Source: Paludibacteraceae bacterium (GTDB taxonomy: Bacteria > Bacteroidota > Bacteroidia > Bacteroidales > Paludibacteraceae). From it: a stretch of DNA of 64,000 nt. The notes under the pieces were generated by a model. That model saw nothing but the letters and a program-made list of their open reading frames with translations, made no database searches and was not told the origin of the DNA. Shown in pieces: positions 8,953-17,591 of this stretch (position 1 is its first letter; the number at the start of each line of letters is the position of its first letter). The stretch is from positions 1-64,000 of the forward strand of contig JAKSKR010000013.1 in the NCBI GenBank assembly GCA_024401645.1, read 5' to 3'. The position numbers were made by a program, and so were the translations under genes.

Positions 8953-8955
8953 TGT

Positions 8956-9177
8956 GTGAATAGGATTAAAAGCCAAGGTGTTAACTCTGAACGAACACCC
9001 TTTGAGGGATCTATGCCTGATGAAAGCGACCGCGTATTTTATGAGATAGCGTTAAGCAAAGAAGACGCCTATTTGGTGACTGGTAATCTAAAGCATTTCC
9101 CTGAAACACACATAGTAGTAACACCTGCGGAGATGCTAGAGATTCTATTAAGAAAGGATGGAAAGAAAACCATGTAA
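8956..9177 (+). pseudogene. Truncated PIN-family toxin
   Basis: The frame reads PDESDRVFYEIALSKEDAYL, then VTGNLKHFP and VVTPAEMLEIL, which is the C-terminal half of the PIN_3-type toxin often paired with RelB-like antitoxins in Bacteroidales. The N-terminal half, including the first catalytic Asp (VxDTNV), is absent; full proteins have about 140 residues against 73 here. The GTG start at 8956 is probably not used. An internal or 5' deletion has removed the nuclease active site, so no toxin activity is expected. Confidence 0.7.
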
Positions 9178-9221
9178 TCTCTATAAATATCATCCAAGAG
9201 AAATGATAGGTATAACCAAAA

Positions 9222-9263
9222 AAGAGGACGCATCAAACTGATTACAATTTGATGCGTCCTCTT
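9222..9263 (-). terminator. Intrinsic terminator of the dnaN-dnaQ operon
   Basis: A perfect 16-bp inverted repeat (9222-9237 with 9248-9263, 10-base loop) lies 20 bases after the stop of the minus-strand exonuclease gene. Read on the minus strand it is followed by TTTTTTGG. Confidence 0.85.
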
Positions 9264-9282
9264 ACTCTATGAAATGTGCCTT

Positions 9283-10131
9283 TTATCTTTTCTGGAACTT
9301 GCCAGCCAAGGCGCTCAACTGGTCGGCTGTAGCTTCCTTGTTCATTTCGGCATCGTTCTTGGCATTCTCGCTCTTTAGGCTGTCTTTAATTTTTGTAAGC
9401 ATAGTTTTTGTGTCGTGCGAGAAGTCGTTTTGCATCATCCAACCATAGTAGCCTGGCTCGCTTTTTAGTACGTCGCGTACCTTCTTTCCCTTGTGCTTGC
9501 CAAAGTTGAAGACCTCTTCGTTCTGGTCGTTGTAGACCATGGCACCGGCAAAGTCAACGTTCTTTGTGAACGATGTGTATTCGGCAAGGAAGTCTACGTC
9601 GTTCTCAATGTCGTCGTAGCGGTCAAGCTGCGCTTTCAGCACCTCGTAGGTTGCCTTTGTGTCGGCAGTTGCACCGTGGGCGCCAATAAGTTCGGCATTG
9701 CAGTAGAACTTGTAGGCTGCAGTCAGCGTACGTGGCTCTTTCTTGTAGAAGATGGTCTGTACGTCAATGAAGCGGCGGTTGTGAAGGTCGGCATCAATAC
9801 CGGCACGGTGAAACTCTTCTGCCAAAAGTGGAACGTCGAACTTGTTTGAATTGTAGCCTGCCAAGTCGCAGTCTGCAATCTGCTCTTTCAACGATGCCGC
9901 AATCTGTCTGAAGGTAGGGCAGTCTTTCACGTCTTCGTCGGTAATGCCGTGTACGGCAGAACTGGCTTCCGGAATGTGCATTTCCGGATTCAGACGGCGG
10001 GTCTTGATGTCTTCGTCGCCATTGGGATATATCTTCACAAACGATATTTCCACAATACGGTCTTTGCCAACGTTGGTTCCGGTGGTTTCAAGGTCGAAAA
10101 AGACCAGTGGCCTTGTTAGATTCAGCTTCAT
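9283..10131 (-). CDS. DnaQ-type 3'-5' exonuclease (DNA polymerase III epsilon-like)
   Basis: A DEDDh exonuclease. ExoI is FDLETTG (D13, E15), ExoII is YNSNKFDVPLL (D99) and ExoIII is HGATADT (H152, D157), so the metal-binding set is complete. After the nuclease domain, at about residues 205-235, comes FNFGKHKGKKV and PGYYGWMMQNDF, a small C-terminal domain also found after exodeoxyribonuclease X-like proteins. The tail is charged and probably flexible. It lies 14 bases downstream of dnaN, which fits a proofreading or repair role linked to the replisome. It could be the main epsilon subunit or an accessory exonuclease; the sequence does not decide this. Confidence 0.88.
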   Translation of the reverse strand: MKLNLTRPLVFFDLETTGTNVGKDRIVEISFVKIYPNGDEDIKTRRLNPEMHIPEASSAVHGITDEDVKDCPTFRQIAASLKEQIADCDLAGYNSNKFDVPLLAEEFHRAGIDADLHNRRFIDVQTIFYKKEPRTLTAAYKFYCNAELIGAHGATADTKATYEVLKAQLDRYDDIENDVDFLAEYTSFTKNVDFAGAMVYNDQNEEVFNFGKHKGKKVRDVLKSEPGYYGWMMQNDFSHDTKTMLTKIKDSLKSENAKNDAEMNKEATADQLSALAGKFQKR

Positions 10132-10145
10132 TGTTTAGTCTGTCT

Positions 10146-11270
10146 TTAAATCATGATTGGCATAATCAGCATCAGCAACTCGCGCTTTTCGCTGTTCTCG
10201 TCGTTGAATGGGAACAATAGGGTTGCTCGCTGTGGGTCTTGCAAGTCAAACTCAACTTCCTCGGTCTTGATGTTGCTAAGAATTTCGAGAAGGAATGGAG
10301 ACTTGAAACCAATAGCCATTGGCTTACCATCGTACTGGCAAGCGAACTTTTCTTCTGCCGAAATTGAGTAGTCGATATCTTGTGCCGATACGTTGATGAG
10401 GCCATCGTTCAAGTCGAGCTTTACCAAGTTGTTGTCGGCGTTTGAATAAACGGCCACACGACGCAAGGTCTTGATGAACGAATCTCTCTTAACGATGAGC
10501 TTGAACTCGTTGGTAGTTGGTATAACCGAATTGTATGCCGGATACTTACCTTCTACCTGGCGGCAGACTAGGGTATAGCGGCTTAACTGGAAGTGGATGT
10601 TGCTACGGTCGAAGCTGATTTCAACGTCCATGTCTTCTTTTGCAAGCAAGTTACGTACCAAGCTGTTTGGCTTTCTTGGTAAGATGAATGATGCGTTGTT
10701 CTGACCCTTGATTTCCTTGTTGCGGATGCGTACCATCTTGTGAGAGTCGGTTGCAACTACGGTGGTCATCTCGGTGTTGATGTCGAAGCAGATACCTGTC
10801 ATCTGTGGACGGCTATCGTCGGTAGAGGCTGCGAAGGTAACGCTGTCGAGGTTGTACTGCAAGTCCTTTGCAGGGAAAACGATGGTGTTGATGTCACCTT
10901 CCAACACTGGCAATTCAGGGTATTGGTCTGCACTTTCGCCGGTAAAGTCGTAGTGACCGGTTTCGGTAATCATTTCCATTCTTAAATTGTCGGTGTTAAT
11001 CTCGAATGTCAATGGCTGGTCTGCAAATTCCTTTAGGGTGTTGAGCAAACGCTGTGCCATTACACAAATGCTACCTTGACCTTCAACGTCGGCAATTGGC
11101 ATGCTGGTAACAATGGTAGTTTCAAGGTCCGATGCGGTCATTTCCAACTTGTCGCCTTCAATCTTGAACAAGAAGTGATCAAGAATAGGAAGGATGTTCT
11201 TACTGTTAATGACGCGGCTAATGTTTTGCAAGTGCTCAAGTAGGTCGGCACTCGATGCGGTAAATCTCAT
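10146..11270 (-). CDS. dnaN: DNA polymerase III beta subunit (sliding clamp)
   Basis: The 374-residue length and the sequence match bacterial beta clamps: MRFTASSADLLEHLQ at the start, VVATDSHKMVR in the middle, FILPRKPNSLVRNLL in domain two, and a C-terminal end LLMLIMPIMI, close to the usual MPMR(L/I)-type terminus that forms the partner-binding cleft. Two of these proteins would form the ring that holds polymerase on DNA. It follows gldG by 23 bases and precedes the exonuclease by 14, so one transcript is likely. The gldG-dnaN neighbourhood is known in Bacteroidota. Confidence 0.95.
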   Translation of the reverse strand: MRFTASSADLLEHLQNISRVINSKNILPILDHFLFKIEGDKLEMTASDLETTIVTSMPIADVEGQGSICVMAQRLLNTLKEFADQPLTFEINTDNLRMEMITETGHYDFTGESADQYPELPVLEGDINTIVFPAKDLQYNLDSVTFAASTDDSRPQMTGICFDINTEMTTVVATDSHKMVRIRNKEIKGQNNASFILPRKPNSLVRNLLAKEDMDVEISFDRSNIHFQLSRYTLVCRQVEGKYPAYNSVIPTTNEFKLIVKRDSFIKTLRRVAVYSNADNNLVKLDLNDGLINVSAQDIDYSISAEEKFACQYDGKPMAIGFKSPFLLEILSNIKTEEVEFDLQDPQRATLLFPFNDENSEKRELLMLIMPIMI

Positions 11271-11293
11271 GTTTTATATTTTTTTATTTTTCT

Positions 11294-12991
11294 TTATTTA
11301 CAATACTTGCGCTTCCTAATGTAGTAGAAGGCGGCTCCCAACAGGCAAAGCACCACTAGTGTCATCAGCACATTGCCAATCTGCCAGAACTTACGTAGGG
11401 TGGTGGCAGGCTTGTTCAGTAACCTTAGTTGCAGGTCGCGGCTGCGCAGTGCCATCCAGCCTTCATCGTCGGTCAGGTAGTTCACACAGTTCAGTATAAA
11501 GTCTTTGTTGCCATATTGGCGGCCCTCGTAGCGGTCGAAACCTAGTGGCACCACGTTTGGTGTTCCGTCCTTGCCTGGTTGAACGTCGTTACAGATGATG
11601 TCGGCATCGGCTATGACTATCATCTTGGTATCGAAGCTTCTGTCCGATTGTGGCGTTCTGCTATAAACTTGGTCTGGCTTCTTTCGGTGCATGAATTCCG
11701 ACGTGAAGTGTCCCTTCATTGAAACCGCAATTGGGGCGTTGCCTGCGTTGAAGTAGTTGCCATCTTTAGGGTCGAGGCCCACAATGCCCATGCTTACCAG
11801 TCCTGGCATCTTCTGTATGTGAGTGCCGGTTGATGTTACTAGCAGAATGTCGCGTTTAACGTCGCGACTGTCGCCAACGGCTTTTATAAGGCTGGCAAAT
11901 TCGCACTTGATTGGGGCTAGGTTCTTGGTTGCAGGGTGAACTGGCGATGTTAGCAACAGTGGGGCGTAGTACCACGATTTTGGCATCCATTTAGGAGCTT
12001 CGCCTTCTGGTGCCACGTTCACCGGCATTTTTGAGCACTGAACGTCTTGAACTAAAACCGGTTCAATGCGTACGCCATAGCGGAACAACTGGTCGGTCAG
12101 GCCCAAGTCGTTGGCAATGCCCACGGTTTCGCTGTTGGTGCTAAGGCTGTCTAGTGCAATGCGCACGCCGTCAATTAGCCACATAATCTTGCCGCCATGC
12201 ATCACATATTGGTCAAGCAGGTAGCGGTCTTTATAGTCGAATGGGGCTGTAGGACCCGCAACAATAATGGCCTTGTAGCCGAAAAGGCTGTCGGGGCAGA
12301 AGCAACCGCGTATGTCGCCACGGTCAATCTGGTAGTAGTTCCTTAAACTGTTGCAGATGTCGTAGGTCAGAATTTCAGGCAATTCGCCATGGCCTTCGGT
12401 AAAGAGTATGCGGTCAATTTTTGTCTTTGTCAGCTGTCTAATGGCATCGGTAAGTGCATATTCTAGGTTGGCGCTTGCGCGTGTCAGGTTCTCGTCTATG
12501 CTCTTGTCGCGGTTGTCGGTGTATAGGCTCACCAGCTTCTTGTGCTTGTTGTGGGTTATTTCGGCCCATGGGCAGACAATGCGGGTTATGGTTTGGCCAT
12601 ATTCGTCCTTATCTTCCTCTTCGCGCATTATGGTCAAGCCCTTTTTGTCGAGTTCGGCATAGTGCTTGTTTATCTCTTCCTCGTTGCTTCCTTGTGTTGG
12701 ATTCTCGAAGACGGTTTGAATGTTGGCATCGGTGTATGCCGAAAACTCGTCAATCATTTCTTTCGTCGACTTCCTCAACTGAAGGAAACCGGCACTCAAG
12801 TTGTCGCCGTCGAGGTATATCTTTATGGTGAAATCTCCGTCAAGATTTTCCAACAGCTTCTTTGTGTTGTCCGAAATGCTGTATCTCTTTTCCGAGGTCA
12901 AGTCTAAACGGAAGAATAGTTTTTCCGATAGGAAGTAGATGGCCACTAGGCTGGCTAGTATGGCTGCTATGTAAGTCGCTTTCTTTTTCAT
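11294..12991 (-). CDS. gldG: GldG, ABC-transporter-associated gliding/secretion protein
   Basis: The protein has a membrane helix at residues 7-24, the DLTSEKRYS(I/L)S motif at 31-41 that marks GldG, a large periplasmic part with an ABC_transp_aux-like region (ILFTEGHGE at about 204, then an Asp-rich LIDG turn) and a second helix at about 537-556. In gliding Bacteroidota GldG works with the ABC proteins GldA and GldF. Here gldF is not in front of it: gldD ends three bases upstream instead. The organism is probably non-gliding, so the role may be in envelope function or secretion. Identification is firm; function is inferred. Confidence 0.9.
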   Translation of the reverse strand: MKKKATYIAAILASLVAIYFLSEKLFFRLDLTSEKRYSISDNTKKLLENLDGDFTIKIYLDGDNLSAGFLQLRKSTKEMIDEFSAYTDANIQTVFENPTQGSNEEEINKHYAELDKKGLTIMREEEDKDEYGQTITRIVCPWAEITHNKHKKLVSLYTDNRDKSIDENLTRASANLEYALTDAIRQLTKTKIDRILFTEGHGELPEILTYDICNSLRNYYQIDRGDIRGCFCPDSLFGYKAIIVAGPTAPFDYKDRYLLDQYVMHGGKIMWLIDGVRIALDSLSTNSETVGIANDLGLTDQLFRYGVRIEPVLVQDVQCSKMPVNVAPEGEAPKWMPKSWYYAPLLLTSPVHPATKNLAPIKCEFASLIKAVGDSRDVKRDILLVTSTGTHIQKMPGLVSMGIVGLDPKDGNYFNAGNAPIAVSMKGHFTSEFMHRKKPDQVYSRTPQSDRSFDTKMIVIADADIICNDVQPGKDGTPNVVPLGFDRYEGRQYGNKDFILNCVNYLTDDEGWMALRSRDLQLRLLNKPATTLRKFWQIGNVLMTLVVLCLLGAAFYYIRKRKYCK

Positions 12992-12994
12992 GGT

Positions 12995-13591
12995 TCAGTT
13001 CTTCCATTTAAACGATTCAATTATGCGCAAGATGTCTTCCTTCACGTACTTGGTTACGGGAGCCAGCGAGTCGGCATTGGGCGATACGTTGAAATAGTAG
13101 GCACCTCTGAAGTAGTGCTTGCAACTGTCGGTAAGCACAAACTGTATTTGCGATGCCGTGTTGCCCTGTATTTCGTATAGAAGACCGTAAACCTTCGCTT
13201 CGTCGTTCACGTAAAGCTGTTCGGTAATCTCGTCGGCCTTAACGTCATGCTTGTAGACGAAGCTTCTAAAGTCTTCCGATATTTCCCAGAAGTTGTCTTT
13301 CGACACTGGCTTGTAGTCGCAGTAGAGGCAACCGCGCAATTTGGGGTAGGCTATGTTGAAGCCATACATGTCTTCCTTGCGTTCCCTTTTCTCTATCACG
13401 TTGCAGAGTGTGGTGTCGGGCATGTCGAAGGTGAACGGGAAACGCTTGTTCTCGAACTGGGTGTATGTCTTGTTAGGAAGCTCTATTCTGAAGTAGCCAC
13501 GTGGGCGCGGCTGGTAGTTGCTACAACTGCCAAGCATAACCATGGTGCCTATTGTTGCGAAGGCCAAAAGCCCTTTTATCATGTTCTTCAT
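12995..13591 (-). CDS. gldD: GldD, gliding motility / T9SS-linked lipoprotein
   Basis: A 198-residue lipoprotein: signal peptide with lipobox MLGSC (Cys at about 23), then YQPRPRGYFRIELP and FPFTFDMPD, which are hallmarks of GldD. Toward the end is QIQFVLTDSCKHYFRGAYYF. GldD is needed for gliding and type IX secretion in Flavobacterium and is kept in non-gliding Bacteroidales. The gene starts directly after the gldE stop codon and gldG follows after three bases, so the three are translated from one message. Confidence 0.9.
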   Translation of the reverse strand: MKNMIKGLLAFATIGTMVMLGSCSNYQPRPRGYFRIELPNKTYTQFENKRFPFTFDMPDTTLCNVIEKRERKEDMYGFNIAYPKLRGCLYCDYKPVSKDNFWEISEDFRSFVYKHDVKADEITEQLYVNDEAKVYGLLYEIQGNTASQIQFVLTDSCKHYFRGAYYFNVSPNADSLAPVTKYVKEDILRIIESFKWKN

Positions 13592-14935
13592 TTAGTCTGT
13601 TATGTGCAGTTTTACCTTTTTGATGCGTCGGTTGTCTGCCGAGATAATCTGGAACAGATAACCGTCTGTTTCTATCTTTTCGCCAACTGTCGGAATGTCG
13701 CCCTTTATCTGTAGCAGCAGTCCGGCAAGGGTGTCGGCGTCGGCATCAAACTTCTCGAAAACCGATTTGTCTATCTTGTTAATCTTGTAGAAGTCGTTTA
13801 GCGGCAACTTGCCTTCCATAATGAAGTTGTGCTTGTCTAGCTCGGTAAACAGCTTCTGTTCTTCGTCGTGTTCGTCGCTGATGTCGCCCACAATCACTTC
13901 CAGAATGTTTTCTAGGGTGACTATGCCGCTGGTTCCGCCAAACTCGTCAACCACAATAGCCATGTGCATGTGCTTGCTCTGGAACTCCTTCAGCAGTTCG
14001 TCAATCTTCTTCGTTTCGGGCACGAAGTAGGGCTTGCGAATGAGGTCTTGCCACCTGAAGTCGTTGCCCTCGTCTATGTAGTTCAGCAAGTCCTTAACGT
14101 AAAGTATGCCCTTTATGTTGTCTATGCTGTCTTCGTAGACGGGTAGGCGCGAATATTCCGACTCTTTCACCACCGAGAGCACCTTGCCGTAGGTATAGGC
14201 CAAGTCGAGGTCTACGATGTCGACACGCGGGCGCATGATCTCGTCAACGCAGATGTTCCCGAAGTTGACGATGCCTTCTAGTATTTCTTTCTCAATGTTC
14301 TGCTTAACGTTGTCTGTCTTCAGCGTTTCCGATAGCTCGTCAAGCGAGATGCGGTGTTGGGTCTTTACTTCCAACCTTCGGTCTACTATGTTGGTTAGCT
14401 TGCGCAGCACCCAGCCCAAGGGGCTATAGATGGCTTTCAGCACCACCATCTGTCCCGAAAAGAGGTAGAGGGCATGCAGGCGTTTCTTGGTCTTTACCAA
14501 GGCTGGCAAGAAGTCGCCTAGTGTTACGGTCAGCAGTGTGCTGCTTACCAGTACCACCACCAGGTGAAACCAGTTGGGGAGTAGGGCGCCTAAACCCAGG
14601 AATTGGGTAAATGCCTTTACGAATAGGGCAATGCAGAGTATGCTTCCCGCCATGGCGGTGTAGTAACCCACAATTATCGAAGCCAGTGTGTTCTCTGGTT
14701 TCTGTAGCAACTGTTTCAGTGCCTTGTATTCTTCTGAATTTGAATTTACTATCTTTCCCAATTCACTCTTCGAAAGCGAGTAGAGCGAATATTCATAGTA
14801 TGAGCACAGAAATAGTTGGTACAAGAATAATAGGGCTCCTATTGCTGCGGCCCAAATCAAGCAATCGTTGCTTATGCTCGAAAAAATGGCGTGCAGACTG
14901 TTTGGTCCTACCGCCGGTAAAGGGTTCGTGTCCAA
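13592..14935 (-). CDS. gldE: GldE, CNNM/CBS-domain membrane protein
   Basis: The N-terminal 185 residues form a DUF21/CNNM membrane domain with about four helices. Residues about 225-345 hold a CBS pair (IMRPRVDIV, then YSRLPVYEDSIDNIKGILYV and MAIVVDEFGGTSGIVTLENI), followed by a CorC_HlyC domain ending near residue 440. This is the GldE architecture. GldE acts together with GldD in Flavobacterium. The gene has its own -7 box at 14989-14996, beyond the ssb terminator hairpin, so it may be expressed apart from ssb. Confidence 0.9.
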   Translation of the reverse strand: MDTNPLPAVGPNSLHAIFSSISNDCLIWAAAIGALLFLYQLFLCSYYEYSLYSLSKSELGKIVNSNSEEYKALKQLLQKPENTLASIIVGYYTAMAGSILCIALFVKAFTQFLGLGALLPNWFHLVVVLVSSTLLTVTLGDFLPALVKTKKRLHALYLFSGQMVVLKAIYSPLGWVLRKLTNIVDRRLEVKTQHRISLDELSETLKTDNVKQNIEKEILEGIVNFGNICVDEIMRPRVDIVDLDLAYTYGKVLSVVKESEYSRLPVYEDSIDNIKGILYVKDLLNYIDEGNDFRWQDLIRKPYFVPETKKIDELLKEFQSKHMHMAIVVDEFGGTSGIVTLENILEVIVGDISDEHDEEQKLFTELDKHNFIMEGKLPLNDFYKINKIDKSVFEKFDADADTLAGLLLQIKGDIPTVGEKIETDGYLFQIISADNRRIKKVKLHITD

Positions 14936-14962
14936 TTCTTTATCTGGTTTCTAAATAAAAAT

Positions 14963-14989
14963 GCAGAGGTGGCATAGCGCCTCCTCTGC
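14963..14989 (-). terminator. Terminator hairpin after ssb
   Basis: An 11-bp stem with one mismatch (14963-14973 with 14979-14989, 5-base loop) is followed on the minus strand by ATTTTTA. It lies between ssb and gldE and touches the gldE promoter box. Confidence 0.6.
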
Positions 14990-14996
14990 AAAGATA
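14989..14996 (-). promoter_or_regulatory. -7 promoter box for gldE-gldD-gldG
   Basis: TATCTTTG on the minus strand fits TAnnTTTG and stands 54 bases before the gldE start. Confidence 0.6.
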
Positions 14997-15030
14997 CGAA
15001 AAATGTTTCTTATGGTTTGTTTTCTGCTTG

Positions 15031-15471
15031 TTAAAATGGTAGCCCGTCTTCTGCCGGTGCTTCATTTTTGCTGTAAGCAGGTATGTCTTCCCTTGCGGTG
15101 TCGTTTGCTGGGGCTGGAACTTCGGCGGTTTCGCCTTGTTTCTTTGCAAGTAGCTGAATGTCATTCGCTACAATTTCGGTTACAGAGTGCTGTGCGCCTT
15201 GCTGGTCGGTCCAGCTTCTGGTCTGTAACTTGCCTTCAATGTATAGTGGGGCTCCGCGGCGAATGTACTGCTCGGCTAGCTTGGCAAGGCCGCGCCATGC
15301 TACTATGCGGTGCCACTCGGTGTGCTCAATGGGTTGTGTGCTGCCCTTGGGTATGTAGCGGCTGCTGGTGGCTAGCGAGAAGGTTGCAACTGGAAGATCT
15401 TTCTCTACATATCTGATTTCTGGATCCTTACCAACATTTCCTAAAAGGATGACTTTGTTTATTGATGCCAT
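15031..15471 (-). CDS. ssb: Single-stranded DNA-binding protein
   Basis: A complete SSB of 146 residues. The OB fold covers about residues 1-108 (INKVILLGNVGKDPEIR, then TEWHRIVAWRGLAKLAEQYI and LYIEGKLQTRSW), followed by a short flexible linker and the acidic partner-binding tip EDGLPF. It binds exposed single strands during replication and repair. Position between mutY and gldE is typical in Bacteroidota. A terminator-like hairpin follows. Confidence 0.95.
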   Translation of the reverse strand: MASINKVILLGNVGKDPEIRYVEKDLPVATFSLATSSRYIPKGSTQPIEHTEWHRIVAWRGLAKLAEQYIRRGAPLYIEGKLQTRSWTDQQGAQHSVTEIVANDIQLLAKKQGETAEVPAPANDTAREDIPAYSKNEAPAEDGLPF

Positions 15472-15635
15472 TGTAGTATAAAGTTTTTTAGATTGTTATT
15501 TACGGCAACTAATGTAAACGTTTTTTTGCTTATGGCAAAGACCGGTAATTCTGTTTTTTTCGGTTTTATGCTCAATAACATTTTTTCATGTCGATGCAGC
15601 CGCCTAGCTTTTACAGTCAAAAAGTCTGTTTAATT

Positions 15636-16703
15636 TTATACTGCTTCTATCAGCTTCTCTATCAACTTTGGAATGGCATAGTTGTCGAATTGGCTTTGGC
15701 CGATGCGTAGCTCGTTACTTTCTAGCCTGGCATTGGTGGCTTGGCATGTTAGTAGGGTGGCATATAGGGTTTGGTGGCTAAGCTGGTGCTTAACGGTTGT
15801 GGTGCAATGGGTAATGGTCAAACCGTTGAAGCGTTGGCATAGTTGTTCGAATGCTGGTGTTTTTGCCAATGCATTGGCGTCTAGTTCGGTCTCGCTTTCA
15901 ATCATGGGAAAGTCGAATAGTCCAATCCAGATGTCCTTGTCGGTACGTTGCCTAATAACCATGTCGTTGCCCGGTAGTTCTATCTTGAAGTAGTAGAAGT
16001 GGCGGTCGCGCACCTTCGTCTTCTTCTCTTTCACCGGTAGGTTGTCTATCTGGTTATTCTGCAAGGCATAGCATTTGCCGTTTAGCGGGCATTGCTCGCA
16101 AAGAGCATTCTTGGGTGTGCACACGGTGGCGCCAAGGTCCATAAGGGATTGGTTGAAGTTGCCTGGCTCGGTGGTGCTTATCAGTTGTGCGCCCAGCTGG
16201 GCAAATTCTTTCTTTCCCTTGGTGCTGTCTATGGGGGTGTCTATGCCGAAAACTCTAGAAAGCACGCGGTAAACGTTGCCGTCAATGGCGGCATGTGGCA
16301 GGTTGTAGGCAAGTGCGGCTATGTCGGCAGCGGTGTAGTCGCCAACACCCTTCATGGCATGCAGCCCCTCATAGTCGGTCGGCATTTGTCCGCCCAACTC
16401 GTTGCATACATATTGGGCTGCGGCGTGCAGGTTGCGTGCCCTGCTGTAGTAACCCAGTCCTTGCCAGTATTTCAGCACTTCGTCTTCATTGGCTTCTGCA
16501 AGAGCCTTAACGGTGGGAAAGCGTTCGGTAAAACGCAGATAGTAGGGTAACCCTTGGGCTACTTGCGTTTGTTGCAGAATGATTTCTGAAATCCATATCC
16601 TGTAGGCGTCCTTGGTTTCCCGCCAAGGCAGTTGCCGTCCGTTCTTGGCATACCATGCTAACACAAGGTCGCCAAACCAATTGTTATTGGTTTTGTTTGT
16701 CAT
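15636..16703 (-). CDS. mutY: A/G-specific adenine DNA glycosylase
   Basis: A 355-residue MutY. The helix-hairpin-helix with catalytic Asp is MKGVGDYTAADIAALAYN; the iron-sulfur loop is C-x6-C-x2-C-x5-C in CTPKNALCEQCPLNGKC; the C-terminal MutT-like domain that reads 8-oxoG lies at about residues 230-350. It removes adenine mispaired with 8-oxoguanine. The start overlaps the end of folB by 20 bases, so translation is coupled in the operon. Sequence and length are as expected. Confidence 0.95.
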   Translation of the reverse strand: MTNKTNNNWFGDLVLAWYAKNGRQLPWRETKDAYRIWISEIILQQTQVAQGLPYYLRFTERFPTVKALAEANEDEVLKYWQGLGYYSRARNLHAAAQYVCNELGGQMPTDYEGLHAMKGVGDYTAADIAALAYNLPHAAIDGNVYRVLSRVFGIDTPIDSTKGKKEFAQLGAQLISTTEPGNFNQSLMDLGATVCTPKNALCEQCPLNGKCYALQNNQIDNLPVKEKKTKVRDRHFYYFKIELPGNDMVIRQRTDKDIWIGLFDFPMIESETELDANALAKTPAFEQLCQRFNGLTITHCTTTVKHQLSHQTLYATLLTCQATNARLESNELRIGQSQFDNYAIPKLIEKLIEAV

Positions 16704-17049
16704 AGTTTAGGGTTATGCTTGCACATTCCACTTCGCCATTTACTGGTGGACGTAGTTTCTGGACTTCTACCACTAGTTTCTCAATTTCAGGAAAGTGCTC
16801 AACTATGGTTTTGCGTATGCGGAAGGCTACGTTTTCAATTAGTTTCGACGGTTGTGCCATCTCGGCTTTAACAAGGTTATACACTTCGGCATAGTTAATG
16901 GTGCCGTCTAGGTCGTCGTTCTCTTCTCCCTTCTGCGTGTCTGCTGTTAGGCTAATGTTCACTACAAAGTCGTTCCCTATGATGCTCTCAACGGGAATGG
17001 CACCGTGCAGTGAATGGAATTTCATTCCTTTCAGTTGAATGGTCGACAT
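16684..17049 (-). CDS. folB: Dihydroneopterin aldolase
   Basis: The 121-residue product fits FolB: MKFHSLHGAIPVE near the start with the substrate-binding Glu, YAEVYNLVKAEM in the middle, and VVEVQKLRPPVNGEVE near the end with the conserved Lys. It cleaves dihydroneopterin to 6-hydroxymethyl-dihydropterin and glycolaldehyde in folate synthesis. It lies 8 bases after rsmD and overlaps mutY by 20 bases. Confidence 0.92.
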   Translation of the reverse strand: MSTIQLKGMKFHSLHGAIPVESIIGNDFVVNISLTADTQKGEENDDLDGTINYAEVYNLVKAEMAQPSKLIENVAFRIRKTIVEHFPEIEKLVVEVQKLRPPVNGEVECASITLNYDKQNQ

Positions 17050-17057
17050 GGCTGTTC

Positions 17058-17591
17058 TTATTTGAAGAAGGTGAAGTTTACGTGACCGTAGTTTCGGTGC
17101 TCCATAAAGTGTGGATGACTTTCGAAACGGAATTCTTTAGGGTGTTCAAGAATGAAGATGCCTTCTTCGTTCAGCAACTCTTTCTCGAAAATGAGGTCGG
17201 GTATGGTTGGCAATTCTTTCAAGTCGTAAGGCGGGTCGGCAAAGATTAGGTCAAACTTTGCGCCTGTACTGTTCACGAACTTGAAGGTGTCGCCTTTTAT
17301 TAGGTTTATCTTGTCGCCAACGCCCAGTTCGGCAATGGCTTTCTTAATAAATCCGTGGTTAATGCCACTCTTTTCTATGGTGACGATGTTATTGCTGCCG
17401 CGCGATGCAAATTCGAAGCTGATGCCACCTGTTCCACCAAACATGTCCAACACGGTCGTCTCTTCAAAGTCGATCATGTTGTTCAGTATGTTGAACAGGC
17501 TTTCCTTGGCCATGTCGGTTGTCGGACGGGCCTGAAGGTTGGTTGGCGGATTAAAGCGCCTTCCTTTCAAATCTCCACCTATAATGCGCAT
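17058..17591 (-). CDS. rsmD: 16S rRNA (guanine(966)-N2)-methyltransferase
   Basis: A 177-residue RsmD: MRIIGGDLKGRRF at the start, RPTTDMAKESLFNIL, the SAM site VLDMFGGTGGISFEFASRG, and the catalytic motif FADPPYD. It methylates G966 of 16S rRNA during 30S assembly. The start overlaps the end of the DUF3822 gene by 13 bases, the usual DUF3822-rsmD arrangement in Bacteroidota. Confidence 0.93.
   Translation of the reverse strand: MRIIGGDLKGRRFNPPTNLQARPTTDMAKESLFNILNNMIDFEETTVLDMFGGTGGISFEFASRGSNNIVTIEKSGINHGFIKKAIAELGVGDKINLIKGDTFKFVNSTGAKFDLIFADPPYDLKELPTIPDLIFEKELLNEEGIFILEHPKEFRFESHPHFMEHRNYGHVNFTFFK

Noticed and set aside
8956..9177. Functional PIN toxin
   Set aside because: The N-terminal half with the first catalytic Asp is missing, so it is listed as a pseudogene.
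12995..14935. Gliding motility in this organism
   Set aside because: gldE, gldD and gldG are also kept in non-gliding Bacteroidales with T9SS; the genes alone do not show gliding.
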